Shown in pieces: positions 1 through 10,698 of a DNA stretch of 64,000 nt. Both the position numbers and the translations under genes were made by a program. Every line of letters begins with the position of its first letter. Positions within the stretch are counted from its first letter, which is position 1. This stretch comes from Ochotona curzoniae (Eukaryota; Chordata; Mammalia; Lagomorpha; Ochotonidae): the NCBI RefSeq assembly GCF_017591425.1, contig NW_024466599.1, forward strand, positions 76,302,501 to 76,366,500, given 5' to 3'. The notes beneath the pieces are model-generated. The model made no database searches, was not told the DNA's origin, and was given only the letters and a program-made list of their open reading frames with translations.

Positions 1-358
1 ATAAAATGGAAATTTGTAATTATGAGAAAGCAAGAAAGTTCCTATTTGGGCAAGAAAACACTGGTTTTGATGTCTCGGGGCAATTTTCCCTTTTCTACTT
101 CTTGTATGAGGAAAAGAAGCTATGTTGTCTGCTTGCTTTGGCATGACTTCCCCAAGGGCTGTTTGATTGTGTTCTGTCTAAAAGTTTGTAGAAAACCCAA
201 AGTGCACCTGAAGAGATTAAAAGGAATAGTTAGGAAGTGGAGATTGCAGAAACTTCATCTAACCATATCCACACAAAGGATGGGAAATCACACACACAGC
301 TACCTCTTTTCCATCTATTAAAAAAAAATCAACCAACCTTGAGTTAAGACTCAATTCA
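1..358. other. unassigned sequence, no feature seen
   Basis: No repeat family, RNA gene or exon is recognised here. The 99-codon open frame in this stretch has no recognisable motif and no splice context, so it is not called. Confidence 0.5.
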
Positions 359-668
359 GGGGTGGGCGCTGCTGGGTAGGCTTTCATTTGCAATATAAGT
401 ATCCCATATGGTTTGCACTTCTAGTTCTTGGCTACTCCACTTTTAATCCAGCTCCCTGTTAATGTACCTGAGAATGCAATGGATAATGGCCCCAGTTCTT
501 AGCTCCTTGCACCCGTGTGGGAGACCTGGAAGAAGCTCCTATCTCCGGACTTTGTATGCGCCCAGTTCTGGCTATTGCTGCCATTTGGGGAGTGAACCAG
601 TGGATGGAATATCTCTCTGTTTCTTTTGCCTCTATAACTCTGCTTTTTAAATAAATAAGTAAATAATG
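359..668 (+). mobile_element. C-SINE, old copy, sense
   Basis: Starts with a GGGGTGGGCGCTGCTGGGTAG-like head and carries ATCCCATATGG near 405. It then has the conserved block 'gtgtgggagacctggaag' and the GGGGAGTGAACCAGTGGATGGAA motif region, and ends in AAATAAATAAGTAAAT. The order head, internal block, A-rich tail gives the plus orientation. Many substitutions and the lack of a clear target-site duplication point to an old insertion. C-SINEs are non-coding and depend on L1 machinery for mobilisation. Confidence 0.85.
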
Positions 669-3655
669 AATCCAGTTTCCAAAAAAGGTTAACCAAATTC
701 TTTTGTTCAGTTTCCACTGTTCTTTCTCTGCTACTTGTACTTGCCCATTGTAATGAATCCTGCTCTATCAGTTAACACTGTGTTGTGGAAAAATGACCTG
801 ATAACTTGGTCACTTAAACCGTAGGCATTTAGTGTTTCCTAGTTTCTACTGATCAAGAGCCAGTTGCAGTTTAGCTTGGCGCCCCTGATAAAAGTATTGT
901 TAGAAAGGGTCTGTTTGGCATAGTGGGACACCTGGATCCTTTAACTGTGTGAATGAGTTTGAGTCCAGACCCCATTACCAATTTCAGCTTTCTGCTAATG
1001 TACATATGGGAAGCACTAGATTATAACTGAAGTGTTTGGGTTCCTGTCACACATGTAAAAGATCTCGATCAAATTTCTGGCTTCTTGCTTTAGCCTTGTA
1101 CAGTCTTTGCTATTACAGGCATTTAAAAGTAATTCAGAGGGTAGCAGATCTCTCTGCCCCTGGACTCCACTCTCTTCGACTCTATTTAAAAGAAATTTAG
1201 TAAGCAAAAAAATTAGGAAAAAAAAGGTTTGAGACGTCTATGGGAGTTTAGGATCTTAGCATGTAGTCAACTGTGGATGATTGCTTCTAGCTCATTCTGT
1301 GGTGAACAACAGGCCGAGGTCTTTATCCATGAGTGGCAACACTTTTTTATTTAATGTTCTCCTATCTATTCCTACTTCTTTTGGAAGTGGTGTAGGGAGA
1401 AGAAAATAATTAATATATGTGTATGAACATCAATATAGGCACAGAAAAAGAATGGAAGGCACCCACCCAAATTGCCACAGCAAACAGTGCATTAGTTTTG
1501 CTGACTCTCAAATCTCTAAAACTTGAAAATTGATGCTTCAAGCATACTCATGAATGAGATTTTGAGGTCAGAGGTGGAACTTATTTTCCCTCGGTATCTC
1601 TAGATTGTGAGTGCATATTTGATCCATGGGACTTCCCCTATGTCAGTGCATACCGTGGGGATGAACTAAAGAGATTGTTGCAGGGAATTTTACCTGAAAA
1701 GGAGAAGGCAACCTCAGTTCTTGGTTCACATAAGAGAAGAATTTTCATGCAGGTAACTTCAGCGAGCAAAGCCAATTTGATTAAAGATGGAAGCTTCCTG
1801 GGCAGTGTTAGTAGGGGGTATCTAAGAGGGAAAACAGAAAAAGAGGCGAAGCTGGTGTTTTTTGGTACAATTCAGGTGAGTGGAACAATGGCTAGCATTC
1901 AACAAGAGGGCAGGGCCAAAGTCCAGCAGAAGACCAAAACTGTAATCCTGCTTGGGTTGTTCTTGATTAAAAACATCCGTTCAAAGAAGTTCTCATTTCA
2001 ATTGTCCAAATAAACTATAAGCTCAGAAGGGTGGACTGGCACTTTTGATTAGCTCTAAGTGCCTTCTGAGCAGAAGAAAGCATTTTGCAAACTTGTTTCC
2101 TTGCCTTATTAACCCATCTATCACAAGATCACACACAATGAAAATTATAATCTTTTTATAACATCTTCAGGAGTATTTTTCACATTTTGCCACATTCTAT
2201 TCACCTAGAAGTAAGTTTCACTCGAAGGGAAGGGATTATGGAAAGGAGCTGGATCGTTGGAAACTGTCTTACAGAGGCCTCCTGAAATGGTCTAGTGTCA
2301 TCACAAAACTATGGGCTCCACGGTGTCACAGACTCATTGACTTTCTCATTCACTCGATCTTTTTGGATACCAAAAAGCAAAAATTGTCCACATTACTTGC
2401 ACAAGATCGGAGTTCATCTGAAGATGTTCTCAGCTCAGTACTGTTAGCCTCTTTGTTTGGAGATCTGCTTTATTTCCTTTCTCTCCTTCCCTCCCCTGTA
2501 GCTGGATTGGACAGTCAAACTATAGCTTGTTTATATCCTTGAATTGCGTATGAACCACTGCAGCTTCCTGTCTCCATTCTGTAAAAGCTTCTATTGCTCT
2601 TCGTGACTTTATTTCTGGGGACTCACATGCTTCCTGCAGGCATGCCTTCTACTGTCATGTGATCAGAGTAGCTCAATTTCTGCCTGGTTTGGTCCCATTC
2701 TGAGAGGTTCATTCAGTCTCAGTGTACACACACAACATTTAGCAATGATTCTGCAAAGATTTTGTTGCCTGTACTAATGTGTACATGGGAAGAGCCTCTC
2801 CTTTCCATCCTTCACCCACTTCTTATATATTGTTTGTCTTACAACAGCAAACTTCTCCGAGCCGCCTGCTCTTTTCTGAGTTCTTCTCTTGCCATTCTTC
2901 CCACCCCAACCCCGAGAAATCAATTTCCATAGACTTTTTCATTAGATTCTTAGCTATTTTGACAAAGGAGGAACCTTTCCACAGAGAGAGAAGTAATAAT
3001 AGGTGAAGTGGGGTACCTACTGAGGTGATTTTGGGGAGCTATGCACATCCTTAGTTCTGTCCTCTTGTGTCTGGACAGTCTAACCCACCTCTTCATGTGG
3101 ACCTTAGATTGATGATCATCTGTAATTGGACTCCTTTTCCCTTCTTTTAAAGGACACCTGTTGATTATCTTTGGCTGGAGGTTCAGGATCTCCGAGATCA
3201 GACGAGATTGGGCATGTTCAGGGTGGTATGACCATAGACAGGATCTCAATATGCATATGGTGATCTGTTAGGTAGCAAGGCCTGGGAAGAAGGCAAAGCT
3301 CTTAGAATCAAATATTGTTGGAATAGGCAGGCAACCACAAAGTCAAGGTAACCACAGTAAACATTCACAGTAAACACAGAGGAAGTAAGCCAGATAGTCA
3401 TTCACCAGCCAACTGCACACCGCGTGATTGGAATGTGCTGAATGACGCTCACATCAGCAGAGGATGCATGGGACCAGGAGGCATTGGGGATGAGTCGCAC
3501 TGTTCTGGAGTGCGTGTGTGAGGGCAAGGATTACTGCTCTTTATCTACACGTCTAGTGGAAGGTAGTCTTAGCACTCACATGCAATAACTCAAACTAACA
3601 GTTACTCGAAGTCACATCAATGGATTAATAATACGTGAAAGACAATATTCTCTGA
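669..3655. other. about 3 kb unassigned intergenic sequence
   Basis: I recognise no SINE, L1, LTR or exon here. There are small A/T-rich runs and a 112-codon open frame at 1675-2013 (+) without any domain-like pattern. Very old, unrecognisable repeats may be hidden in it. Confidence 0.45.
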
Positions 3656-3835
3656 GCAATTTTACTTAAATTCATTCTTCCACTCATCCCAGCACTTCTA
3701 GGAGGTAGTGACATTGGTGTACTCAATTCACTCAGGAGAAAACTGACTGTAGAACGGTTTAGTTACTGTGTAATAAATAAGTGCAGAAGTCAAAAATCAA
3801 AATATGTCTGTCTTCAAACTCTGTATTTATACTCA
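3656..3835 (+). mobile_element. MIR-like relic
   Basis: The order of short blocks resembles the MIR core and tail: 'cccagcacttctaggaggta', then a purine-rich 'aggagaaaactgactg' block and a 'gtagaacggtttagttactg' block. This parallels the MIR sequence 'ctatgaggtaggtac ... gaggaaactgaggc ... gagaggttaagtaac'. Similarity is weak, as expected for an element predating the placental radiation. Confidence 0.35.
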
Positions 3836-4575
3836 TTTTAGTGTACTGCCATAAAACATCAATATTGTAGGACTACAATAATGATTGCTTCCGGAGGGAT
3901 TTTCAATTTAATAGAAAAAAATGTCTGAAGGAAAACTAAGTCCCATCTCTCCTAACTGAATAGCTTCTGAGTAGATAATTTTTCATGAGCAAATTCTTGG
4001 CAGCTGCAAAGAGCTTGATGGGAGGGCTGAGTCGGGGCTGGGGTCATGCAACCTGGGCTCTGCTTTTCCTAGATGAGTCATGTGGCTATGTCTTTCAACT
4101 CTGACTCCAACAGAACGGAGAGCAGCTATGTCTCTGATAGCATGTGTCTGGGATAAACACGGGGCAGAGCAGTGCTTAGCAAGTGGCAACTGTTAATGCT
4201 GCTCCTGAGTGATCTCATGTTCTCTCTGCAGAGAAGACAGCCGCAGGAGACCCGTGAGAGTCTCTATGGCAGAGTCTAGATGCAGAAAATGGCTAGGTCA
4301 AAGTTGTGCATCCAGGCAGTTGGCTGTGGGACATTCGACATTCACGTGTCTTCAAGCACTGAATGATGAGCTTAGATTTTGGCACGTTGGATCTGGTGCA
4401 GGGGCAAAGGCTCAGTATCTCCTCTAATGGAAAGGACAGCGAGTCTTCCCATGAAGTACAGTAATATGAAAGTTCGCAGTTTAAAACAAGCTGACTTTCT
4501 AGGTATAAGTAAGCTTTACATGTCTAATGAAGAATTATTTTTATTTCATTTTTAAAAATTATGTGAAAATCAACC
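3836..4575. other. unassigned sequence
   Basis: No repeat or exon recognised. Two short open frames (3983-4189 minus, 4209-4427 plus) lie here without motifs or splice context. Confidence 0.45.
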
Positions 4576-4905
4576 TTTAAAAAAAGATTTATCTATTTTT
4601 ATTGGAAAGTCAGATATACAGAGAGGAGGAGGGATAGAGAGGAAGATCTTTCATCCACTGATTCACTCCCCAAGTGGCTGCAAAGGTCGGAGCTGAGCTG
4701 ATCTCAATCCAGGAGTCAGAAGTTTCTTACGGGTTTCCTACGAGGGTGCAGGGTCCTAAGGCTTGGGGCCATCCTCTACTGCTTTTCCAGAATATAAGCA
4801 GGGAGCTGGATGGGAAATAGAACTGCCGGGATTAGAACTGGTGATCATATGGGATCGCAGCATGTGCAACGCAAGGACTTCAGACGCTAAGCAACCGTGC
4901 CAGGC
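4576..4905 (-). mobile_element. C-SINE, antisense
   Basis: Reads as the reverse complement of the SINE: an oligo-T start with 'aaaagatttatc', then 'cagatatacagagaggagg', 'ggaagatctttcatccactg', the reversed internal block, 'catatgggatcgc', and a head ending 'aaccgtgccaggc'. It is full length at about 330 bp. Confidence 0.88.
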
Positions 4906-5666
4906 ATGAAGACACATTTTTAAAGAGAAAGTCCATCACAACCTTTGTGAAATCCCAAAACTCTCTGTGATGCATTCTTGATGATTTAACTATATGTGTG
5001 TCCGTATCTATGAGTGATATTATAACTGCTTCTGCAGTGGGGAGCAGAAGATAAGGAAACAGAAGTCAAGAATACGAAACAGACATTTATTCTACTCTTA
5101 TTTAGCTCTCATTTCCCTTTTTCATTTCCTGTCCTCTAAAACAGTACCCACCCCAGTGCTACTGGCATTCCCATCCTGATTGAGGAAAGAAGTTGAAGTA
5201 GAGACACTTTGGGCAAATTTCTTTTCTTTCCTTTATACTTTATGGCAGGAAATGAAAACATCATATGCTTTTTCTCTATGAAAGTCAAAATACAGGATAA
5301 TCGAAACTTCCAGTTTGACGTATCTTTTCAATCAGGGAATCTGCAAAGAGAAGTGACATAGAGAAGATTCCAGGGCAACTGTGACGTCGAGAAGGCACCC
5401 AGGGCCTCTGTCCCACTGGACCCTTCAACACTATTAAAAGGAATTGATCTTTATGCCACTGCTCACCATGAGGTCTCTGCCACAGAATCAATTCAGAAGT
5501 AAGATCAAAATTTTATGCCTAGCAGAAAATAAAGGTTTATTTTTGCTTCTGAATCCTGGAAGTTTTTCTTTCTTGAGCATATTACTGTGAGAAGACTGAA
5601 GGGAAGCACTGTCCGAAGACAGCTTATTTGATGAATTGTTATAAGCCCACCAGCACCACAGTAGAG
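4906..5666. other. unassigned sequence
   Basis: No feature recognised between the SINE at 4576-4905 and the polypyrimidine tract. A 68-codon open frame (5285-5491 minus) has no supporting feature. Confidence 0.45.
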
Positions 5667-5893
5667 TTTTCTTTTCTTTTCTTTTCTTTTCTTTTCTTTT
5701 CTTTTCTTTTCTTTTCTTTTCTTTTCTTTTCTTTTCTTTTCTTTTCTTTTCTTTTTTCTTTTCTTTTTTCTTTTCTTCTTTCTCTCCTCTCCTCTTCTCT
5801 CCTCTTCTCTCCTTCCTTCCTTCCTTCTCATTCTTCCTTTCTTTCCTTTCTTCTTCTTCTTCTTCTCCTCCTCCTCCTTCTTCTTCTTCTTTT
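5667..5893. repeat. polypyrimidine tract: (CTTTT)n then (CT)-rich and (TTC)n/(TCC)n
   Basis: About 17-20 CTTTT units run from 5667, followed by CTCTCCTCTC-type, CCTT and TTC/TCC triplet runs. The plus strand is pure pyrimidine from 5667 to 5829 and again from 5831 to 5893, with a single A at 5830. The 100-odd-codon open frames in it are low-complexity artefacts (polyserine/phenylalanine or polylysine). On the minus strand the sequence is (GAAAA)n, which could descend from a retrotransposon or processed-transcript poly(A) tail. Confidence 0.97.
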
Positions 5894-6199
5894 GTATTTG
5901 GAACTAAACAAAGCCAGTGTCAAGCTTGCCACCTAGGAAAGGGATGGTTAATACCAAGCACCTAACTGCTGTTGTGGGGTTGGAATTTGGGAATCACGGC
6001 ATATCTATCCTTAGCTGTTTTCATGTAAGACATCCGTTTGCACAGGAAGATCACTCTAAAACCCTGGTAGTGCACAAACATGGCAGTAAAGGATCATGTT
6101 CTTTGTGAACCATCACAACCACAAAGTGAAGAAAATCCTAAAACTGGTCTTCTCCATCAAGAAACGTATGACTGAAATGCTTCTTCAATGCGAAGAGGG

Positions 6200-6735
6200 G
6201 TCTCTGGGCTAACTACAGATTGTTGCCTGTTTTGAGTTTTGTCTGTTCGTAGCTCTCAGCCAGCAGTGGTGTATATAGTTATTTTCTTGTATGCACAATC
6301 CAGTTAATAGTGATTTACGCTTCCTGTGGCTGTTGCTGTCAGCGCAGCAGTGACAAATTTGCCTAAGCCTGGTGCGGTACAGCCTGTAAGCTTTGTTAAA
6401 TATCCTTTCATGTTGGCAGTAATACAGATGAGGTGGCAAGCCTAGCTTATCTGATGGGAATTTTTCATGATTGTGCTGACACCATACTCGGTAAACCCTA
6501 TGCAATTTTCAAAAGGTGCATTAGCAGTGGAGTCTGTTTGTCTACTTGAAAGCTTCAAGCTGTCAGGCATACCTTGTGCTACAGTAAAAAGTGAGCCACC
6601 CCGGAGACATTGAGATGGTTCTTCACTCTGAAGGCTGACTCTGTTGTTTCCACTTGATGTGAGCTTGGTACCACTGGGACAGAAGACACTGCATGCTGAT
6701 AGGAGGAGAATGTGCATTGCTACCTTGTTCATTCT
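6200..6735 (-). pseudogene. possible degraded coding relic, unidentified
   Basis: On the minus strand two overlapping frames are open next to each other. One (6732 to 6442) begins with a hydrophobic, signal-peptide-like MNKVAMHILLLSAC and continues to a stop. The other (6505 to 6209) is rich in His, Tyr, Cys and Arg. The overlap (6442-6505) could mean one old reading frame with a frameshift, or chance. I do not recognise the protein. The (GAAAA)n tract about 300 bp downstream on the same strand could be an expanded poly(A) tail, which would fit a processed pseudogene, but no AATAAA is visible before it. This call is speculative. Confidence 0.2.
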
Positions 6736-6904
6736 GGGTGTCTCTACAGAGCAGTTGTGTGACTGTTTGCTGAGGACTTTGTAGACGAGCGACGAACACC
6801 TTGCAGATGGCTACCTTTCCACTATTTCATCTACAAACCTTCACAAACATGAGATATTTGTGAAGTTGTAAAAACCATGCCTAGTTTACAATCTAAACTA
6901 GGGA

Positions 6905-6922
6905 AAAAAAATTGTATTGATC
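6905..6922. repeat. target-site duplication, left copy
   Basis: The run of A followed by TTGTATTGATC here is repeated exactly at 7253-7270, bracketing the SINE at 6923-7252. Perfect 18-bp identity indicates a recent L1-mediated insertion. Confidence 0.92.
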
Positions 6923-7252
6923 GGGCCCGGCGCGGTGGCGCAAGTGGTTAAGGTCCTCGCCTTGCACACCCGGGATCCCATATGGGCGCCGGTTCTAATC
7001 CTGGCAGCCCCGCTTCCCTTCCAGCTCCCTGCCTGTGGCCTGGGGAAGCAGTCGAGGACGGCCCAAAGCTTTGGGACCCTGCACCTGTGTGGGAGACCCG
7101 GAAGAGGCTCCTGGCTTCGGATCGGCATAGCATCGGCGGTTGTGCTCACTTGGGGAGTGAATCATCGGACGGAAGATCTTCCTCTCTGTCTCTCCTCCTC
7201 TCTGTATATCCGCCTTTCCAATAAAAAAAATAATAATAAAAATAAATCTTTT
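6923..7252 (+). mobile_element. C-SINE, young full-length copy, sense
   Basis: Begins GGGCCCGGCGCGGTGGCGC and carries GGTTAAGGTCC, a B-box-like GGTTCTAATCC and GGATCCCATATGGGCGCC. The 3' end is 'ctgtatatccgcctttcca' followed by ATAAA-rich sequence and AAATAAATCTTTTAAAAAAA. The tRNA-like head should provide an internal RNA polymerase III promoter (family knowledge). A perfect target-site duplication flanks it (6905-6922, 7253-7270). The tail type differs from the rabbit consensus as I remember it and supports pika. Confidence 0.97.
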
Positions 7253-7324
7253 AAAAAAATTGTATTGATCTCTGCAACTTCTATTTAGATTCTTCCAGTG
7301 CAATAAATGAAAACTTTTTTTTAA

Positions 7325-7562
7325 AATATATAACAAAAAGGAGTTCCTATTTATCTGAAAGGCAGAGTTACAGGAATGGCAGAGAGATGTCTCCCATCTG
7401 TTGATTCACTCCTCAGATTGTTACAATGACCAGGGCTGAGCCATGCTGAAGCCAAAAGCTGGGGGGTGATACCTGGATCTCCTATCTGAGAGTGCTGGTC
7501 CTCATCTGGGATGCTGGCATTTTAGGCAATGCCTTAACCCACTGCACTCTAACACAAAGCCA
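7325..7562 (-). mobile_element. C-SINE, old antisense copy
   Basis: Contains 'tctgaaaggcagagttacag', 'tctcccatctgttgattcac', 'gctgaagccaaaagc', 'ctgggatgctggcattt' and a head-like 'ccttaacccactgcactc'. It is shorter than full length, having lost part of the middle, and is diverged. The open frame at 7492-7719 begins within it and has no coding support. Confidence 0.7.
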
Positions 7563-7955
7563 GTTGCAAATTTTGCACAGGTTTAAGCATACCAAGTCAC
7601 CTTACTTCAGGTATCCCGATGCACAGAATTCAAGAGCTAAGTCAGAGCTCTCACATGGTAAGAGCTTACACCTTATAGATGTACTTTGCACTTCAGCACT
7701 GAGGTTTTTCTCTCTGTAGCAGCCCCCATGATTTTCTTTCGCCCTTGCTCTCTGCAGACTTTCTTACTCAGGTTCAAGATGGTATGCTACACTTTAATGT
7801 ACAAAGTGTTTAATGCGGGCTTTCGGTATCAAATACCTACAGCTTCCTACACAGCAATAAAATGGCTGCATTCAGGGAACGAGGAGGTTATCCTTATGAC
7901 AGATCACCCGAGACCAGGAAGACGGTAGATTTCATGCAGTTGCTATGTAGCAATA
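7563..7955. other. unassigned sequence
   Basis: No repeat or exon recognised. Confidence 0.4.
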
Positions 7956-8412
7956 TTTCAAAAAGTTCATGGAAAAGTGGAAATAAAGGTAAATTAATTT
8001 TGGTGTGGAAATTTTTTGAAATCCATGTATACCTTTTTTGTTTTGTTTTGTTATGTAAGAAAGTCAGATATACAGAGCGAGGAGGAGAGACAGAGAGGAA
8101 GATCTTCCATCTGCTGATTCAGCCCAAGTGGCTGCAATGACTGGAGCTGTGCCGATCTGAAGCCAGGAGTCTGGAGCTTCATCTGTGTCTCCCATACGGA
8201 TCAGGGTCCCAAAGCTTTGGGCCATCCTCGACTGCTTTCCAAGGCCACAAGCAGGGAGCTGGATGGGAAGAGGGGCTGCTGGAATTAGAACTCGTGCCCA
8301 TATGGGATTCTGATGCATGCAAGGCAAGGATTTTAGCCACTAGGCTACTGCAAGGGACCAGACTACAACTTTTTATAAAGTCACTTTTTCCCCATGAACC
8401 TTCTGGATTAGA
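7956..8412. mobile_element. MITE-like element split by a SINE
   Basis: The left arm (7956-8032) begins 'tttcaaaaagttcatggaaa' and the right arm (8362-8412) ends with 'tttttccccatgaacctt'. The right end reverse-complemented reads 'aaggttcatggggaaaaa', an imperfect inverted repeat of the left end. The arms are separated only by the antisense SINE at 8033-8359. The same terminal pattern recurs at 42595-42713. This fits a short non-autonomous DNA transposon of the mariner/hAT size class, but I cannot name the family. Confidence 0.5.
8033..8359 (-). mobile_element. C-SINE, antisense, inserted in MITE-like element
   Basis: Has a T/G-rich tail remnant, 'aaagtcagatatacagag', 'ggaagatcttccatctgctg', 'agctggatgggaagaggggc', 'gcccatatgggattctg' and the head 'agccactaggctactgcaag'. 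The tail (8034-8052) has become a TTTTG run. Confidence 0.9.
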
Positions 8413-8889
8413 AGGCAGCTATGCTCAGCACTATACCACCAATGCCACCGAACCTTCTAGATTGGGATTTATGTCATTGGTTCTTTATGGGTAGCATAGG
8501 ACAGGTTAAGCTACAAGAGAAAGTTGCACTTGGGCAATGAAATACTCTAAAACACAATGAAATACTCTGAAATACTCGTGGGCAATGAATAACTCTGAAA
8601 ATGTGAGGTCTGTTCCATCATGAAAAATATCTTTCACTATGAGATTTGGATCCTAGATTGCATGATTTTTCAAGGCCCAGAAGATGCAAATCTTTGGAAA
8701 AAGGGAGCCTACCTTATGATCCCAGGTAGGATCACTGGACTCGTCTGCCTAGTTTACAGTGGTGAACTGTTACTACACAAGCCACAAATAAGAACGTTAT
8801 TTTTGAAATAATGCTTTAGTTTCAACATGAGATGGTGGAGGAGCCTCCAAGTTCTCTTATAAATCAACACTTATTTCTCTATGATAGTG
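8413..8889. other. unassigned sequence with short local repeats
   Basis: At 8532-8603 the phrases 'ggcaatga(a)ta(a)ctct' and 'aatgaaatactct' occur two or three times with small changes, which looks like local slippage or duplication. Nothing else is recognised. Confidence 0.45.
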
Positions 8890-9117
8890 AGATATTTATT
8901 GTATTAAAGCCACCATTTTAGCCTTTATCAGTGTGCAATTTGATGGTGATAACTACATTCACAGTTTAACCCACTCATCACCACACTGAAACTTTTTCTG
9001 AAACTTTCTGTCAACTGAACAAAGCCCTAATGAGTAAGCAGTAGCTCTGCATTGCTCCTGCCACCAACCTCTGGATGCTTGGAGCCTCATACTTTCAGTA
9101 GTTTAAGTAGTGATACA

Positions 9118-9417
9118 GGGGGCTGACATGATGGTGTAGCAAGTTAATCCTCCACCGACAACAACAACTTACCATAAGTATTTCCTGGATGCTCCACTTC
9201 TCATCAAGTTCCCTGCTTTGTAGCCTGGCAAAGCAGCAGGGGATGGTCTAAGTCCTTGGGCCCCTTCAGACTGACAAGAAGCTCCTGGCTCCCAACTTAG
9301 ATCCGCTCAGCTCTGACCATTGTAGCCGTTTGGGAGTGAACCATCTGATGGGGGATCATTCTCTCTCTTTTTGCTTTAAAAGCAGCCTCCTTTCAAATAA
9401 AAATCAACTTTAAAAAG
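9118..9417 (+). mobile_element. C-SINE, old, sense, nested in L1M
   Basis: Head 'gggggctgacatgatggtgt', then 'ggatgctccacttctcatca', 'cctggcaaagcagcagggga', 'gggagtgaaccatctgatgg' and the tail 'cctttcaaataaaaatcaac'. The tail is of the older TTTCAAATAAA type. L1M similarity resumes on both sides. Confidence 0.85.
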
Positions 9418-10045
9418 TAGCATATGTAATATTTGTTTTGTGAGTGTGTATGTGCTTCACCTAGATAACGTTTCCAGGGTCCATCCATCCTGTATCAGAA
9501 TTTCACTTTTTTTATGGCGGAAGAAAACCCAATGCATGTATATATCATATCTTGTGTATGATCCATCCATTGATGCACATTTCTGTTGCTTCCCCGTTTT
9601 AGTGTTATGAATAAGTTGTTGTGAACACTGAGGTAAAAATATCTGTTATGGTCTCCTGTTTTCAGTTATTTTGAATATTTACAAAAGATCAGAATTTCTG
9701 ATTCATATGGTCAGTCTGAATTTATCTTTTCAATGTAGCTCCACATTGCTTTCTATAGGATTTTTAATATTTTATATTCCTGTCACTGTGTACAAAGTTC
9801 TCAACTTCTCTGCATTACCATCAACAGTTAATTTTTTCATGTAATTTTATTATTTTTCTCTTTTTCTATTTTGAATTCTATGCAATGATTATGAAGGGAT
9901 TGAGAGCCCCCCCCCCATAAAAATCTACCCTCCAGGCTGATTTTCCCCATATTGCTACAATAATATAGTCCTTCATAACAAGTTATAATTCCATCAGTCT
10001 GTTATTTAGGTGTGTTTCATTAATTTTTTTAAAAAGCAAACATTC

Positions 10046-10370
10046 TTTAGCCTAGAAGCTAAAGTCTTCATCTTGAATGAGCTGGGATTCCATATGGGCA
10101 CGAGTTCTAATTCCAGCAGTCCTGCTTCCCATCCAGCTTCCTGTTTGTGGCCTGGGAAAACAGTCGAGGATGGCCCAAAGCCTTGGAACCCTGCACCTGC
10201 ATGGGAGACCTGGAAGAAGCTCCAGATTCCTGGCTTTGAGTCGGGTCAGCACTGGCTCAGCTTCGGCTGTTGCAGCCACTTGGGGAGTGAATCATTGGAT
10301 GGAAGATCTTCCTCTCTTTCTTCTCTCTGTATATCTGACTTTGCAATAAAAATAAACAAATCCTAAAAAT
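10046..10370 (+). mobile_element. C-SINE, sense, with target-site duplication
   Basis: Head 'tagcctagaagctaaagtct', then 'gggattccatatgggcac', 'gtcgaggatggcccaaagcc', 'ggggagtgaatcattggatg' and the tail 'tgcaataaaaataaacaaat'. The first few bases of the head are missing. The flanks AAAAAGCAAACATTC (10031-10045) and AAAAAGCAATCATTC (10371-10385) differ at one base and are the target-site duplication. Confidence 0.93.
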
Positions 10371-10385
10371 AAAAAGCAATCATTC

Positions 10386-10698
10386 ATGTGGCCAACACAG
10401 CGGCACAACAGACCAGTTCTCTGCCTGTGACACACACATCCATGTTGGTTCCCATTAGTGTTTCAGCTGCTCCACTTCTGATCCAGCTTCCTGTTTATGA
10501 CCAAGGAAGGCAGTGGAGGATGGCCCAGATCCTTGGGCCCTTGAACCCATGTGGGAAACTCAGAAAGACTGACTTAACCCTGACAGCTGTGGCCTTTTGG
10601 GAAGTGAGCCAGCAGGTGGAACATCGCTTTCTCTCTCTGTGCCTCTCCTTTTCGCCATATGGCTGCCTTTCAAATATAAAGAAATACCTTTTAAAATA
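10386..10698 (+). mobile_element. C-SINE, older sense copy abutting the previous one
   Basis: Head 'gtggccaacacagcggcac', then 'ctgctccacttctgatccag', 'ggcagtggaggatggcccag', 'gtgagccagcaggtggaaca' and the tail 'cctttcaaatataaagaaat'. It is more diverged than its upstream neighbour, which inserted right at its 5' end. Confidence 0.85.

Noticed and set aside
5505..5936. Lysine-rich and Phe/Ser/Leu-rich frames of about 100 codons
   Set aside because: Translations of the (CTTTT)n polypyrimidine repeat.
6923..7252. SINE head as a genuine tRNA gene
   Set aside because: It has A- and B-box-like words but is followed by the SINE body and A-rich tail and flanked by a target-site duplication; no tRNA cloverleaf expected.
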